Assembly (NCBI GenBank): GCA_037176885.1
Contig: JAWWNJ010000033.1
Location: 992,001-1,056,000 of the forward strand
Source of the DNA: Favolaschia claudopus
Lineage: Eukaryota; Basidiomycota; Agaricomycetes; Agaricales; Mycenaceae
Direction of reading: 5' to 3'
Length of the DNA: 64,000 nucleotides
Notes under the pieces: generated by a model
The model's input: the letters and a program-made list of their open reading frames with translations, nothing else
What the model was told of the DNA's origin: nothing
Databases searched by the model: none
Translations under genes and position numbers: made by a program
Shown here: piece by piece, positions 20,574-31,880 of the stretch
Layout: each line of letters begins with the position of its first letter
How positions within the stretch are numbered: the stretch's first letter is position 1

Positions 20574-23334
20574 TCACGAAGTTCGGTCCGCTATCATACA
20601 CTCATTGGAGACTCGGGACTGTTTGCCGTCCCAGACCTACCTTGGTAATCAGACACAAACAGAGTACCGTGCGTCTTTATGAGTTGATAGTGCTGGCAGA
20701 ATGCCAGAAACTCTGCCCGATGACGATCCTCGGGGTTCTTGAGATCCAAAACTGCCGCAGACGCATTGTTGATGTACTTGCGGAAAGCCCCTTCTTTGCT
20801 TTGGTCAATCACCTCCTCGAGTAAATACAGCGTAGGAACAGTAGAAGCCCCTGTAGATGAGGCTAGAGCACCATGCACAAATCTCATCCAGGGGAGGGTG
20901 AAAGGCAACTCTTTGTTATTCTCACGGAGAAAGCGACGAGTGAAACCATAGACCGCCGAATGGAGTACGTGTGCCCAGAGGAGGCAGCGGAGCTCCATAG
21001 TCAGTGTCTTGCCCTTCAAAAACACACACTCAGACTGAGAACACACCGTTAAAATGATAAATCATGCTCATACCTGGCGCTGAAAGTCGTGTGGCACATG
21101 CTGCACCAAACTCATACCACCGACTTTCGCAGTGGACTTGTAATAGCTCTGCTTGGCACACACAGCATGACCCGACTCAGGGGCAAGACGGAATATTCCA
21201 GGTGATACAGACCCGAAAGACGCTATCTTGAAAGCACCAATCATCTGGCGCCTCGAATCGGTGTGAAGGATGAGAGTGGCAGCTTGGGATGATGTGCATA
21301 GATTCTGCCAATCACCCGAGTCCAGATCGCGCAGTTCATCGAGGCTGGACATCAGCCTCATGGGATGTACGACAACGACCATCGAAACTTGACCCACTAC
21401 ACAATGTGAGTAATTGAATAGCTCAACACTACCGACTCACAAAATGCTCCTAGCTCAGATTTCGAGCTATAGGTCTGTCGCTTCACCAATCTCATCATGT
21501 CCTCTCTTGAAACCTCCGGTGAACCAGGCGATTCAGGCAAAGGGCGTTTAGTGCTCGGGCGCGGCGGCGTAATGGGTCGTTTTGACTGTATCATTGACGA
21601 GGATGAGGATGAGACACCCAATAGCACTGGGAACCCCTGTTCCTCGCCATCGCTGTTCTTCAGCAGCACGTTAGAATGACAGATTTGAAAAGACGGAATA
21701 GAAGGGAAGAGAAACGTACGATTGTTGGATAGTAATGGTCGTCATCGTTCTTGACGTGAAAAGAGTCAGCTCACCCTCAGACAATAAGTGTGTAATTTAC
21801 CGGTACCGATTGATCAATGGCCGAGTCCTCGACTTCTTTACCTTTGCCCTTGCCCTCAGCTTTCCCCTTGCCCTTGCTCTTGCTCTTGCTCTTGCTCTTG
21901 CTCTTGCTCTTGCCTTTCGGAGCAGCACGCACTGTCGCAGCTGGTGCTGTCACCGGCTCGTGGGAATCGCTTGCAATGCTTTTCTCGACACTAGCAACGA
22001 GAGCACGGTCTTCCTGGAATATATATTCATTTCTGCCTTGCAGTAGTGTAGTAGATGAGACTCACGCTCTCATGTTGCACTTCTCGATACATGAGTACTG
22101 CGTTGTGGATTTCATTCGGTAGATGCAGATTGATGATAATCTTTCTCGTTCGGAACTGGGGTGCCATATTGGGTTTCTTGGGAGCCACGTAAAAGCGATC
22201 CGAAATGATGTCGACATCAGGGTTCTTCGGAATGAGAAGACACCACTTCTCGTCCCGCATAACCACGTCTGCACTGGACAAGGGATACTCACCCGCGAAC
22301 CGCCTCCACTCATGGGTAATTGCTCTCATGCCTGTCTCCAGCAGATCGGCGTGGCCAATGTGAGCAGGTACCTCTTTGATGCATTCCAAAACTGACTGTA
22401 TAGAAATTTCAGCGCATTTATATGCAATGATTCAAAACGTACTCCAACCAGCTTTGCAACCGTCTTATTCTCTGGCATAACACACAGCCTGAACTCAACG
22501 GAACCTTTATAGGGAGAAGCAAATGCCTGCTTGGCCCGCCGCTCCTGATCAGAACGGTAATATAGGTGGCTGGCAGAATAACCAGCAACAGGAGGGGAAG
22601 ATGCACTCGGCTTGGCGGCAGCTGAGTAGACGGGAACTAAAGCTCCAGGTGCAGGCGTGAGACCTCCCAATAAAGAAGTCATTGAGCCTGGGCCTTGAGC
22701 TGACGAATATCTAGGGCCAGACATAGATACTGGCTGATGCAGAGGCATCATATTGCCAGGCGGAGGAGCGGGATTCCAGCCTGCAAAAGACCCAAACGGC
22801 TGGGGAATGCCGGTAGGAGGGCCCATGGCTCCAAAGGGGATGAAGCTCTGTGGTTGTCCCAATGCTTGAAGAGAGGAGGTTGACAAACGCGCTACAGCAA
22901 CATTGGTTCCTTTTGGGTGCTAATCAGCCTCGGAGTCGAGCATTCATGTAAAAACCTCATACCGCCACGTTGCCCATGCGCAATGTTTCTTCGGATCTCT
23001 TCCCTATGCGAGGGTGTAACCAAAGGTTGGGATGAGTCTATACAACAATGAATTTTTTTTTCAGAGGACAGATAACTGGAAAATTACCTGAAGAGCCAGC
23101 TCGAGCTTGAGTCCTTGCGAGAGTCTTTTGAATATAGTAGTCCTTGCAATTGGGGCAGGCAATACGCCCTTGTTCCTCCAATGGATTTTTAGGTCGCAAA
23201 TAGAAGCAGTCTTCCGGGTTGAGGATGCGCTGCTTGCATTTGGAACAGTAATGCTCAGCGGGCGTGCTGCAGTCGACCTCAACATTTTTTTGGTTGTCAT
23301 TGGGACCAGGAGGAGGGGTCATTTGAGACGCCAT
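20574..23334 (-). CDS. Alpha-type protein kinase (MHCK/EF2K-like), truncated C-lobe
   Basis: Ten exons join in frame: 23334-23088, 23037-22963, 22909-22443, 22395-22066, 22013-21801, 21749-21720, 21657-21441, 21396-21074, 21013-20641, 20590-20574, giving 763 aa. Exon 1 has a cysteine motif (YCSKCKQ..CPNCK) that could bind zinc. A Pro/Gly-rich linker and a (KS)n tract follow. The kinase part shows MIGAFKIASFG with AVCAKQSYY as N-lobe lysine strand, MELRCLLWAHVL, and FLAFCQHYQLIKTHG then LFVSDYQG, the counterpart of the family's DLQG box. The protein ends just after that box, so the usual downstream TDPQ and zinc module is missing. A nearby out-of-phase GPNFVTSQI hints that this tail was lost by decay. 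Alpha-kinases phosphorylate Ser/Thr; whether this one is active is doubtful. Confidence 0.7.
21262..22012. repeat. Segmental duplication, copy 1 (inside kinase gene)
   Basis: This stretch is repeated in the same orientation at 24781-25573 with an offset of 3519 bp and only a few substitutions, such as TTTGAAAAG against TTTAAAAAG near 21684. It spans several kinase exons from the N-lobe back to the Lys/Ser tract. The main difference is the hexamer run at 21873-21908. Confidence 0.95.
21873..21908. repeat. (CTTGCT)6 coding microsatellite
   Basis: Six perfect CTTGCT units encode a Ser-Lys repeat on the minus strand in the kinase gene. The duplicate at 25392 has thirteen units, a 42-bp in-frame difference. 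Confidence 0.95.
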
Positions 23335-23706
23335 ATAGAGAATGAGAGAAGGATATTAGAGAGACAGAGATGGGTAGGGAAAAGAAAGGAGAGGAGCGAG
23401 AGAGAGAGAGAGAGAAAACTTATTATGATGGCTGATGGTGGGCTGACTTTGCTGAAACACGAAACCATATCGCAAACTAGCAGTTGTGACTTGTAGTTGT
23501 GACTTGTATCTTTCTACTCGTTATACATTCATGATACTTGTACAGTTTTGCAAATAGCTGAAAGAGAGTGCAAGCTAAGTAAGACGCACAAAGCTGTAGC
23601 GCACCAACACCGTAGCATTGCAGGTGTATTTAGCGAGCACAGAGCTGAAACGGAGCACAGGTTAGCATACAGAGTACTTAGAACCTGCTAAATCGCACCG
23701 GAGCAA

Positions 23707-24780
23707 TTAAGCTTCATCGTCAGTGAACTCGACACCCTCATCGTCGATGTTGTAGTCTGCAGCACCGCCCAGATACTGCCACTCTCCCTCCGCCCGAGGT
23801 AACTCAGCTTGGCCTTCCAGTAGCTCGGGCGACTCTTCAAAATTATCGTCAGCCACATAAGCCAAGCTATGCTGGATCTGAGGCGTGAAACGCGTAAGGA
23901 GGTCTGTATACACATCCCAGAAAGAGGTCAGGTTGATCTCAGGCATCCCGATGTACTGGTAAAGACCAGTAATCTGCTCGCCGAATGTCGGGGGAACAAG
24001 GTCAAAGATGGGATCATCTCGCGGTGCCCACAAGCTGTCCATCTCAAAGAGCTCAGGAGTAACAATGACCTTCAAGATAGTGTCAACCGTACAAGAATCC
24101 GAATAGCGAAAAATGCAAACCTTATAATCCTTGCACTGGAATTTCTCAGGCTTCTCCGCAATCACGTCAGGAATGCCATGAGGTAGTAAGCTGTTCTTGT
24201 CCGCACGTCGAGGGGTTGAGTTGCGCATGAAACGCCACACGTCCAGTTCATGTTGGACCCATGGAATGGCCAGCCATCGGAAGATGAGTCTGAGAATTGC
24301 GTCACTATTTTTCTCAAAGATAGTTATAGAAAGTTTACTGTTGTAGCGAATCCAAGATGTCCAGCAGAATATGGTCGTTCTCGTCGGGATTAGTGCCCAG
24401 ATTGAAACACGTCTCGAAGGCTACACAGAAGTTCCGCCTCAGCACAGACCATGTAGCCTCTGGTTTGACATTCATGGCCTTCTTGTTCACCCAACGGTGC
24501 TGCATACTCCCAACCAGTGTTACGTCAAGACGCTGGCGAGTGGCGGTTTGGCAGTTTGCTATGCCAAAGTTCTCTGGTCCAAGGTCGCTCTGTGATATCA
24601 TTGGGATTCCTAAACACGAGCTGTGTGTGAGCGATGTTCAGTTTTCAGACAGCCAACACACCGCCAATCTCTCTACATGCATCAATAAAGTAGCTTTTTA
24701 CGAGCTTGGAATTGCGATTGCTCCACCATATTTTTATCCACGCAATCCGTCCCGTAAAAGGGTCCATTCCCAAATGACGG
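23707..24780 (-). pseudogene. Integrase-core domain gene, 5' truncated
   Basis: The frame begins at the duplication junction with GMDPFTGRIAWIKIW (first catalytic Asp). After an intron of about 50 bp it continues ISQSDLGPEN (second Asp), then QHRWVNKKAMNVKPEATWS (likely Glu position). A second intron leads to FRWLAIPWVQHELDVWRF, NSTPRRADKNSLLPHGIPD and an acidic C-terminus ending at 23707. This is the layout of a retroviral-type integrase-core family that is multicopy in agaricomycetes and of unknown host role. Everything upstream of the first Asp was replaced by the duplicated kinase segment at 24781, so the gene is incomplete. A second, differently decayed relative is at 53885-54437. Confidence 0.75.
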
Positions 24781-25573
24781 TGTGAAGGATGAGAGTGGCA
24801 GCTTGGGATGATGTGCATAGATTCTGCCAATCACCCGAGTCCAGATCGCGCAGTTCATCGAGGCTGGACATCAGCCTCATGGGATGTACGACAACGACCA
24901 TCGAAACTTGACCCACTACACAATGTGAGTAATTGAATAGCTCAACACTACCGACTCACAAAATGCTCCTAGCTCAGATTTCGAGCTATAGGTCTGTCGC
25001 TTCACCAATCTCATCATGTCCTCTCTTGAAACCTCCGGTGAACCAGGCGATTCAGGCAAAGGGCGTTTAGTGCTCGGGCGCGGCGGCGTAATGGGTCGTT
25101 TTGACTGTATCATTGACGAGGATGAGGATGAGACACCCAATAGCACTGGGAACCCCTGTTCCTCGCCATCGCTGTTCTTCAGCAGCACGTTAGAATGACA
25201 GATTTAAAAAGACGGAATAGAAGGGAAGAGAAACGTACGATTGTTGGATAGTAATGGTCGTCATCGTTCTTGACGTGAAAAGAGTCAGCTCACCCTCAGA
25301 CAATAAGTGTGTAACCTACCGGTACCGATTGATCAATGGCCGAGTCCTCGACTTCTTTACCTTTGCCCTTGCCCTCAGCTTTCCCCTTGCCCTTGCTCTT
25401 GCTCTTGCTCTTGCTCTTGCTCTTGCTCTTGCTCTTGCTCTTGCTCTTGCTCTTGCTCTTGCTCTTGCTCTTGCCTTTCGGAGCAGCACGCACTGTCGCA
25501 GCTGGTGCTGTCACCGGCTCGTGGGAATCGCTTGCAATGCTTTTCTCGACACTAGCAACGAGAGCACGGTCTC
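24781..25573. repeat. Segmental duplication, copy 2
   Basis: This is a direct copy of 21262-22012, joined at 24781 to the integrase-core remnant and at 25573 to unrelated GC-rich sequence. It holds internal kinase exons only, with no start and no catalytic end, so it cannot make a kinase. Confidence 0.95.
25392..25469. repeat. (CTTGCT)13 microsatellite
   Basis: Thirteen perfect units, seven more than in the paralogous copy. The sequence around it is otherwise almost the same, so the length change happened after the duplication. Confidence 0.95.
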
Positions 25574-27104
25574 CCGGCGCCGCTGCTGCCGCTGCCGGCC
25601 GTGCACACGACGTCAGCAACTCGAGTCCGTATGGCAAAGTTAGCGAGAACTTACGACGAAAGGTGCGTCGATCACAGAGCTTTTCACCCTGTCCCTAATC
25701 CCTTCCTCACTAGGCTTGGTCGCCGCGTTGCAGTCAAGCTGCAGTCGACGTCTGACTGCCCCGAATCCGCCGTCATTACCCCAACGCAACTCCCCCAGAA
25801 TCCCCCTTCTGCACCTCCATACATTCATAAATCGTGTAATGCTACCCTTTAGGTGAGCTGTCGACTTATCATATTCTGTTCACATTTTTGATCCACACGT
25901 CGTGCAGGCCATCGAATGTTCAGATTAATTCCTTAGCGTGGATCACACGACAACGACGATGCGCCGGTATGTTTATCTGTTTTCGCCTTCGCTTTCGCCC
26001 TCCTCATCTCTACTTTTGCCAGCGTCAACCGCCGCCGCATGCCCAGTCATTTCAAGTGGTTCCAGGCGGGGCTGTTTCAATCCGGATCTCAAGATCACTC
26101 GCCGCATGCTCGGTATTCATCTCGTTGTGCTTCGCCCCCGCCGCGCTCGTCCGTGTGCCGTGGGAAGTAGCGCAGGTAGTTATACTGTACCACTGTACCA
26201 CTATTCAGAATGAAATAAAACTGTGTTCATCCCTCTTCATGTGTGATGTAGTACTGTCATAAATACAGGATAACTACAGGATACCTATTGTGCAAGCCAG
26301 TGGATCCTAGCGGCTTCCAAGGTGCTGGAAGGCTCTAATCGCGTAATGGATTAGAGTGGCTTAGAGGTCACCCGAGTGTCTTAGAGGCCATCATGAGGTT
26401 TTAACTGTACATTATAAGAGACCCCGAGGCTTGGGGCCTTCGAAGACCTTCTAACTACTTCCACGCCGCTATAAGCAATCCAGGATTTTTCCGACAACAC
26501 TGCAAGAGCCAAAATAACAAATGGCGCGTTCGAGGTTGACAGGTGGAGGCTGCCTTCGATCGGGAGGGCGAGTAATGGAACGAATCCAGTCCTAAGATTG
26601 TGGGGTGTGAGAAGAGTATAGAAGCAGTGGGGAGCAAACGTACAAAGACACTCTGAAATGCGGAAATAGAGGTGACTGAATACCCTTTAAGACCTACTAG
26701 CTTCTCTCGGAGTGCGTTTTGCTGTAAAGCTAAGATCGTGTAGCCGCCCTCCTTGAAGTCGCGCAGGTCGGTAATGAGGCGGGTGTGAATGTGCTGACGA
26801 AGATCTTGCAGAGGATGTTGATTCGGAACAATGCCAAAGAACCTCCGAGAACAGTTAAAAGCTCCGGCACAATCTCGGCTATGGCTCAGATCGATGAAAA
26901 ATCATATGGTCGGTGATGTTCATCATTTTGCTGGCCCGACGACTGGTACTCGCCGGACAACTTAAGCTAAACCAGGAAATAAGGGCTCTGCAAGGTATAC
27001 TAAGAACACTATGGGCTATCCGACGTAGATTTGATATATACTTAGCTCTGTTCAATCTTTGACGCCGCTACATTTACTGTATACGTATTGCATGTCGGAC
27101 CTTA
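25574..27104. other. No recognised gene
   Basis: Frames at 25888-26262 and 25938-26213 (+) are Ser/Arg/Pro-rich and unrecognised. A fold of the type GAGACCCCGAGGCTTGGGGCC lies at about 26420. No splice-consistent gene could be built. Confidence 0.35.
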
Positions 27105-27798
27105 CTACTACACCACCGCGAAGTTGACACGCAAATATGGCGTGTGACATGATGTCACCCGGACAATGAGAGGTCACACGTCAAAATCACATCAGCCTTA
27201 AGCTGGCCACGACGCAAAAAACATGCACCACGCTTTTTTAGCGCTATTGTAGCGTCCCGTAGACATATTGAAAAGCAGCAAGCTGATAGCATTTCTTCCA
27301 TTCATATCACACTGACATCTCACATTTACAGCTGATTGCGAAATTGATGACAGAAAAAGGATAAAAGAGATTTTTGATGCCGCTGGTTCCCCGCCCTGTT
27401 TGGGCGTTCCTGAAGCGTTTCTGGAATGGTTTGAGGAACTAGGATACATTCTTGGACCCTAATGTACCATACTAGCACTTTGAAACAAGGTAAACGGTGC
27501 ATTGGAAGGCTCTGGGAATGAATTTGGCCACAAAACTACTGATATAAAGTGCTCATTTGCACACTGCCAACCAACTCTTTCATTTCGAACGTTGAGAACA
27601 GAAATCAACTTCGCTGCTCAACTCAAACCTATCAGGCGCCTATTCGGCGCCTATTTCGGACTTCAAGTCCGCTGACGCAATTGCCGTGATGCTAATCATT
27701 CAATGGCCTCAAATACGCCTTCTTCTTGCCTTCTTCGCTTCCACCATCGTCGCGCTCGCTCCGCTCTTCGTCGCCGACTGCCTGGGCTATCACCACAC

Positions 27799-29484
27799 AT
27801 GCCGCCTAGGAGCTCGCAGCGCCAGACCACCGCCACAGAGAAGGGCAAGTATAAACAGGCATCACCAAAGAGGAAGAGACCTGCCGCTAAGAAGAAGAAG
27901 ACGACTGATGACAATTCCTCTGACCTGACTCCGCCTCCGCCCCCAGCCAAACAAAGCCAGTCCAAAAAGTCGAAGACAGCCAGCCCTGCCGACTCTTCAG
28001 ACACACTCCGCCCGGACACAGATGTAGCTTTTCCCTGCAATCTCGACTGTAACAATCCTGATAGTTTTGACGAACGAAAGGCTGATGAGGGGGTGGAGCA
28101 AAGAGAAGGATTGGAGCAAGAGGACAGCAGTAAGGGCGAGGAGGAGGAGGAGGAGGAGGAGGAGCAGGGGAGTGACTCGTCTGAGGATGGGAAGCCCGAA
28201 AAGAAGCGGAAGAAGAAGAAACCCGGTGCGTTACGGAGATTCCATTTATTTCGTGTCTGAGATCCAAACCTGGACAGATATATGCATCACCGTTACGGTC
28301 TACTCCGCCCTGGAGTTTGCCAAAGAGTTTAGAAAGCGCAAATCCATCGGCTCCGCCGTCATGACTATCAAACACGATACGTCGTACAATACCTTTGGCC
28401 GCACTCTTGAAACTAAAGTTCAGCGCGTCGCAAAACTTGCAATTTCCCCCGAATTTGAAGACCTAAAGTTAGAATTTCTTGTCCCGAGACATATCACGAC
28501 CTACGTTCAGCTTGACGATTTGACTGATTACGCTACAATGATAGCAAATGCTGTGAAGGGAAAAGAAGGCAAGGTAAATCTTCTCGTAGGGCTGGAGGTA
28601 TGTGTACTGGTCTGCATTTCCTATGTATTGATTGACAAATTGGCGAAGGGCGATGGGGATGCTGTGGAAATCGAATCAGACACATCCGCTGCTAAGAAAT
28701 CAAAGAAGAAATCAAAGGTAAGTCCCTCGAATGAATGGTCGTGGATGCCCATCCTCATGATTATGTAGATTCCATCCGAGAAAGATATATCGCCCGCTAA
28801 CATCGAAATCAACAACAAAATAGGAAGACTTGGCGCTAAATGGACTTGCAACGCCAATCACGGCAGCGATTTTTGTTGGGTGTCGCCTGAGCACGGGGAG
28901 CATATCAAGTTGGGACATCCTCATTTTGAAGCCTGGGCCGCTGCATGGGTACGTTTCGCCTTGGTAGTGTTCACATCAGACGTAATTCGCAACAGGCTCA
29001 AGATTCTGCGGACCTCACAACACCCCCGGATCTCGCGATATTCAAGGGTACAAATGAGAACTCCGGCGACCGAGCACCACGAACTCTTCTCCAGCAGCGA
29101 CGCATGGCTGCCGCCGCCAACCAGCCGCAATCCAATGCACCGGTCATAAATTTTTCATTCCCTGATGCTTTTGCCGACATGCTCCGTGGCGGACCAGCTC
29201 ACCCTCCACCCGCCGCCTCTCCTATTGCCGCACCGCCTGCCCCGAACACCAGTCTCATGCTTCTGCCGCCGAACACTGAGGTCGGGATGAACAGCTCCAT
29301 CGCTGATTTCTGTTCGCTATATGATCTTGATGATGAAATTGCTGAAAAACTCGCACGAAATCGGTACAAAAACACGTCGGTCTTCTACATGATATCCCTT
29401 GCTGATCTCAAGACGATGGAGTTCCTTCCGGGGGAAATTGCTGAGCTGAGGGAGGCGGTTCGGAAGTGGGCGTTGCCGGTTTGA
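27799..29484 (+). CDS. Transposon passenger protein with SAM-like C-terminus
   Basis: Five exons join in frame: 27799-28225, 28278-28597, 28649-28717, 28769-28948, 28996-29484. The start at 27799 (MPPRSSQRQ) is preferred over 27703, which lies close to the inner inverted repeat. The N-terminus is Lys-rich with KRKRPAAKKKK, a possible nuclear signal, then a Glu run, then KKRKKKK. The middle has TCNANHGSDFCWVSPEHGEH, a conserved Cys/His segment, after an ITVTVYSALEF block. The C-terminal about 60 residues (IADFCSLYDLDDEIAEKL, DLKTMEFLPGEIAELREAV) have the helical pattern of a sterile-alpha-motif-like domain. The protein is not a transposase. It could help DNA binding, multimerisation or targeting of the element, but that is inference. 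The reading frame looks intact. Confidence 0.7.
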
Positions 29485-29564
29485 TAAGTGAACGGTGCTG
29501 ATTTCTTGAGACGTCTCGCAATTTGTAATTTCTTGATCAATACAGTGTATTCACAATGAAATCG

Positions 29565-30632
29565 TTACATGTAACCTGCGTGCATAAAGTACCCCTCTGC
29601 ATCATCCGCCGTAATCACCTGCATCGCAATTATCATATCAAAAATGCCCGCCGCTCCAACTGACTCGGCAAAAATGTCTGAGTTTCTACAGATGAACGCC
29701 TTGATTTTTGAAAACGCCTCTTCGATTGGGTTGAAGTCGGGAGAGTAGGGCGGAAGAAATTCGATCCGCACGCCTACATGAATGAATCAGCAATCAATTT
29801 ACGGTGAAAATGCGATGATGGCCTACCAAAGCGCTCCGCCAACTCAAGGATATCCTCACCGTGATGGATACGAGCGTTATCCATCACAAGAACGGACAGT
29901 GGGCCGGGAAAAGGAGTCGTTAGAGGCATCTTTCGGCTATGAGTTATGAAACACAGGAATTACGATGCGACACACCACATTATGTTCCACAAAGCTCAAA
30001 TATTCGTCTCGCTTCATCGACCCTTCAATTACTCGAACCGCAACCATCCCATCCAGCGTCAACAGTCCCAATCCTGTGAGCCGTGTACCCCTCACAAATT
30101 TCTCCTTCATCTTTGCGCGCTGACCTTTCTTCGCTCGTCCATATCCACGGCTGAGTGTACGGTCGTTCTTCGAGGTTTCATCCAAAAAACCGAGATATTC
30201 AGGTGGATATTGTGAGATACGACGCACGTAGTCCGCTCGCACAGCTTCATTGCGTTCCGCTGCAATCTTCTTCAGCTTTTTACGAGACATTCCCTGCCGC
30301 TCTAACTCTCGGAAGATCGTAGTAAAATGCACTGAAATGAAGCGATTGTGCTTCAGAAGCTTCAGGAGCTCGTCAAGAAACCAGTCCGGTCGCAGTTTCA
30401 GTAGATTCATGATGTAATCGATGTCTTCGCGCTCGAGAATTTTACGGCGGCCGCGTTTATGGCTTTTAGGTTTCTCCACCCATCCTGTCTCGCGCCAGAG
30501 CTTCCGTGTGCGCCAAAATGTCGACTCGGAGAATCCGCAAACAGCCAGGATATCCTCAAGAGGGAGAATGTCGTTCTCGAAGAGATTCATCGCAGCCAAT
30601 TTGACCTGGTACTGCACAACTCGGCCCGGCAT
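29565..30632 (-). CDS. IS630/Tc1/mariner transposase (DD34E)
   Basis: Three exons (30632-29976, 29929-29827, 29773-29565) give 322 codons plus stop. The N-terminus has a helix-turn-helix (LEDILAVCGFSESTFWRTRK) and a basic KSHKRGRRK hinge. The catalytic domain has FLDETSKND, VLVMDNARIHHG and PPYSPDFNPIEEAFS, with 34 residues between the second Asp and the Glu, that is DD34E. The family cuts at inverted ends and inserts into TA, matching the TA flanks of this element. No stop or frameshift was found, so it may be active. It is convergent with the passenger gene, the two stop codons about 80 bp apart. Confidence 0.88.
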
Positions 30633-31464
30633 GGTGGAATAGGAGAATGAAGGGTACGAGGAGGGTGAGGAGCACTGAGATTGGGATGAATGCTGACACT
30701 GAGGGCGACAATGAGCAGCGCGAGTGGGACGATGGTGGAAGCGAAGAAGATGTAAGTAATATTTGACGCTATTGAATGATCAGCATCGCGGCATGGCCGC
30801 GGCCTTGCATCAGCGGACTTGAAGTCCGAAATAGGCGCCGAATAGGCGCCCGATATCGTCGAGTTGAATAGAAAAGTTGATTCTTTGTGTTGGACACTCG
30901 GAAGGAGTCTCACAAACCGACAATTGATCGAGGAGTGTTCAAATCCACCATCAGGATGGTTTATAGAGCCTCCTGAGCCTTCCACCGAACCATTTACCTC
31001 GATTCAACATGGTAATATGGTACAGTAGTGGCCGAAAATGTGTTCTACATCCTCAAGAACCTCGGAAAACCCTTCAAAAATGCGAATATACAGCGGGGAA
31101 CCACGCCGATCAAAATACTGTTTTCCATTGTTTTTTTCCGCCGACTGTCATCAATTTCGCAAACAGCTGTAATATACTTGATTGTGTTATCATGATCACA
31201 TTTGGATACAGAGCTCCAGGAAGGGAGAAATGAATTGTGGCGGAAATGTATATACATCGTACAACTTATAACCGAGCCGGAAGTGGCCGGAGAAGACCGC
31301 GGGCTTGATGTGAGAACAATGGCCGCCGGACATGCAAAATTTACGCAAGTGGCCTGATTTGCATCCAGTTGGCGCTTCAGTCCACACGCTAGGAGTACGC
31401 TAGGGAGATGTCACACATCACACGCAAACTCAACATCACATTCCGTCGGTGGTGTACTTACTAG

Positions 31465-31880
31465 TATATTACCTCGAGGTATTCATAGCATTGTAGTCTC
31501 GGGGGGCTGTTAAATGAATGAATTCAGAGTATGCAGACCCATTCTATAGATACATAAGAAGCAATTGGCTTCCTATGATTGTGTGGCATTGGCCCCAGCT
31601 ACAGTAAAATCGAGACATACGTCGCTTTGGCAGCTTCGGCGTTCCCCGGAAGTTCCCTGACAGCGGAGATCACGGATTGATGGTTACGGCATGCGCTCCA
31701 GTGTTGGGAGATTAGCGTTTACTTTTTACTTTTCCAGCTATTTTGGAAACGATAGACAGTCTCGATTTTCGAGCTGAGTTCGGCAGTTCCCGGCATACCC
31801 GTCATATAATTATTTTTAGCCACAGCTCAGCTCCATCATGACGACGAGCGTTGCCCGCCAATACTCTCCTCACTCTCACC
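31465..31880. other. Upstream region of second transposase
   Basis: No gene. AAAATCGAGAC at 31606 and its inverse GTCTCGATTTT at 31761 form an internal inverted repeat, and TACAGTAAAATCG at 31600 looks like a Tc1/mariner left end. No partner end was found to the right of the gene. Confidence 0.35.

Larger units (their letters stand above)
27105..31464. mobile_element. IS630/Tc1/mariner element with very long inverted repeats
   Basis: Outer ends CTACTACACCACCG and, reverse complemented, CTAGTAAGTACACCACCG are flanked by TA (27103-27104 and 31465-31466). Inverted similarity continues inward for about 570-660 bp on each side, for example TACAGCTGATTGCGAAATTG against 31148-31170. It ends in a nearly perfect block with GGCGCCTATTCGGCGCC and TCGGACTTCAAGTCCGCTGA at 27636-27675 and 30802-30842. 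Between the repeats lie a transposase gene (-) and a passenger gene (+), tail to tail. Diverged outer arms but almost perfect inner arms suggest the inner block is the functional or recently homogenised part. Confidence 0.8.

Noticed and set aside
25296..25637. Long Lys/Ser repeat protein on the minus strand
   Set aside because: This is the duplicated internal exon of the alpha-kinase gene with an expanded hexamer; it has no start context or downstream exons.
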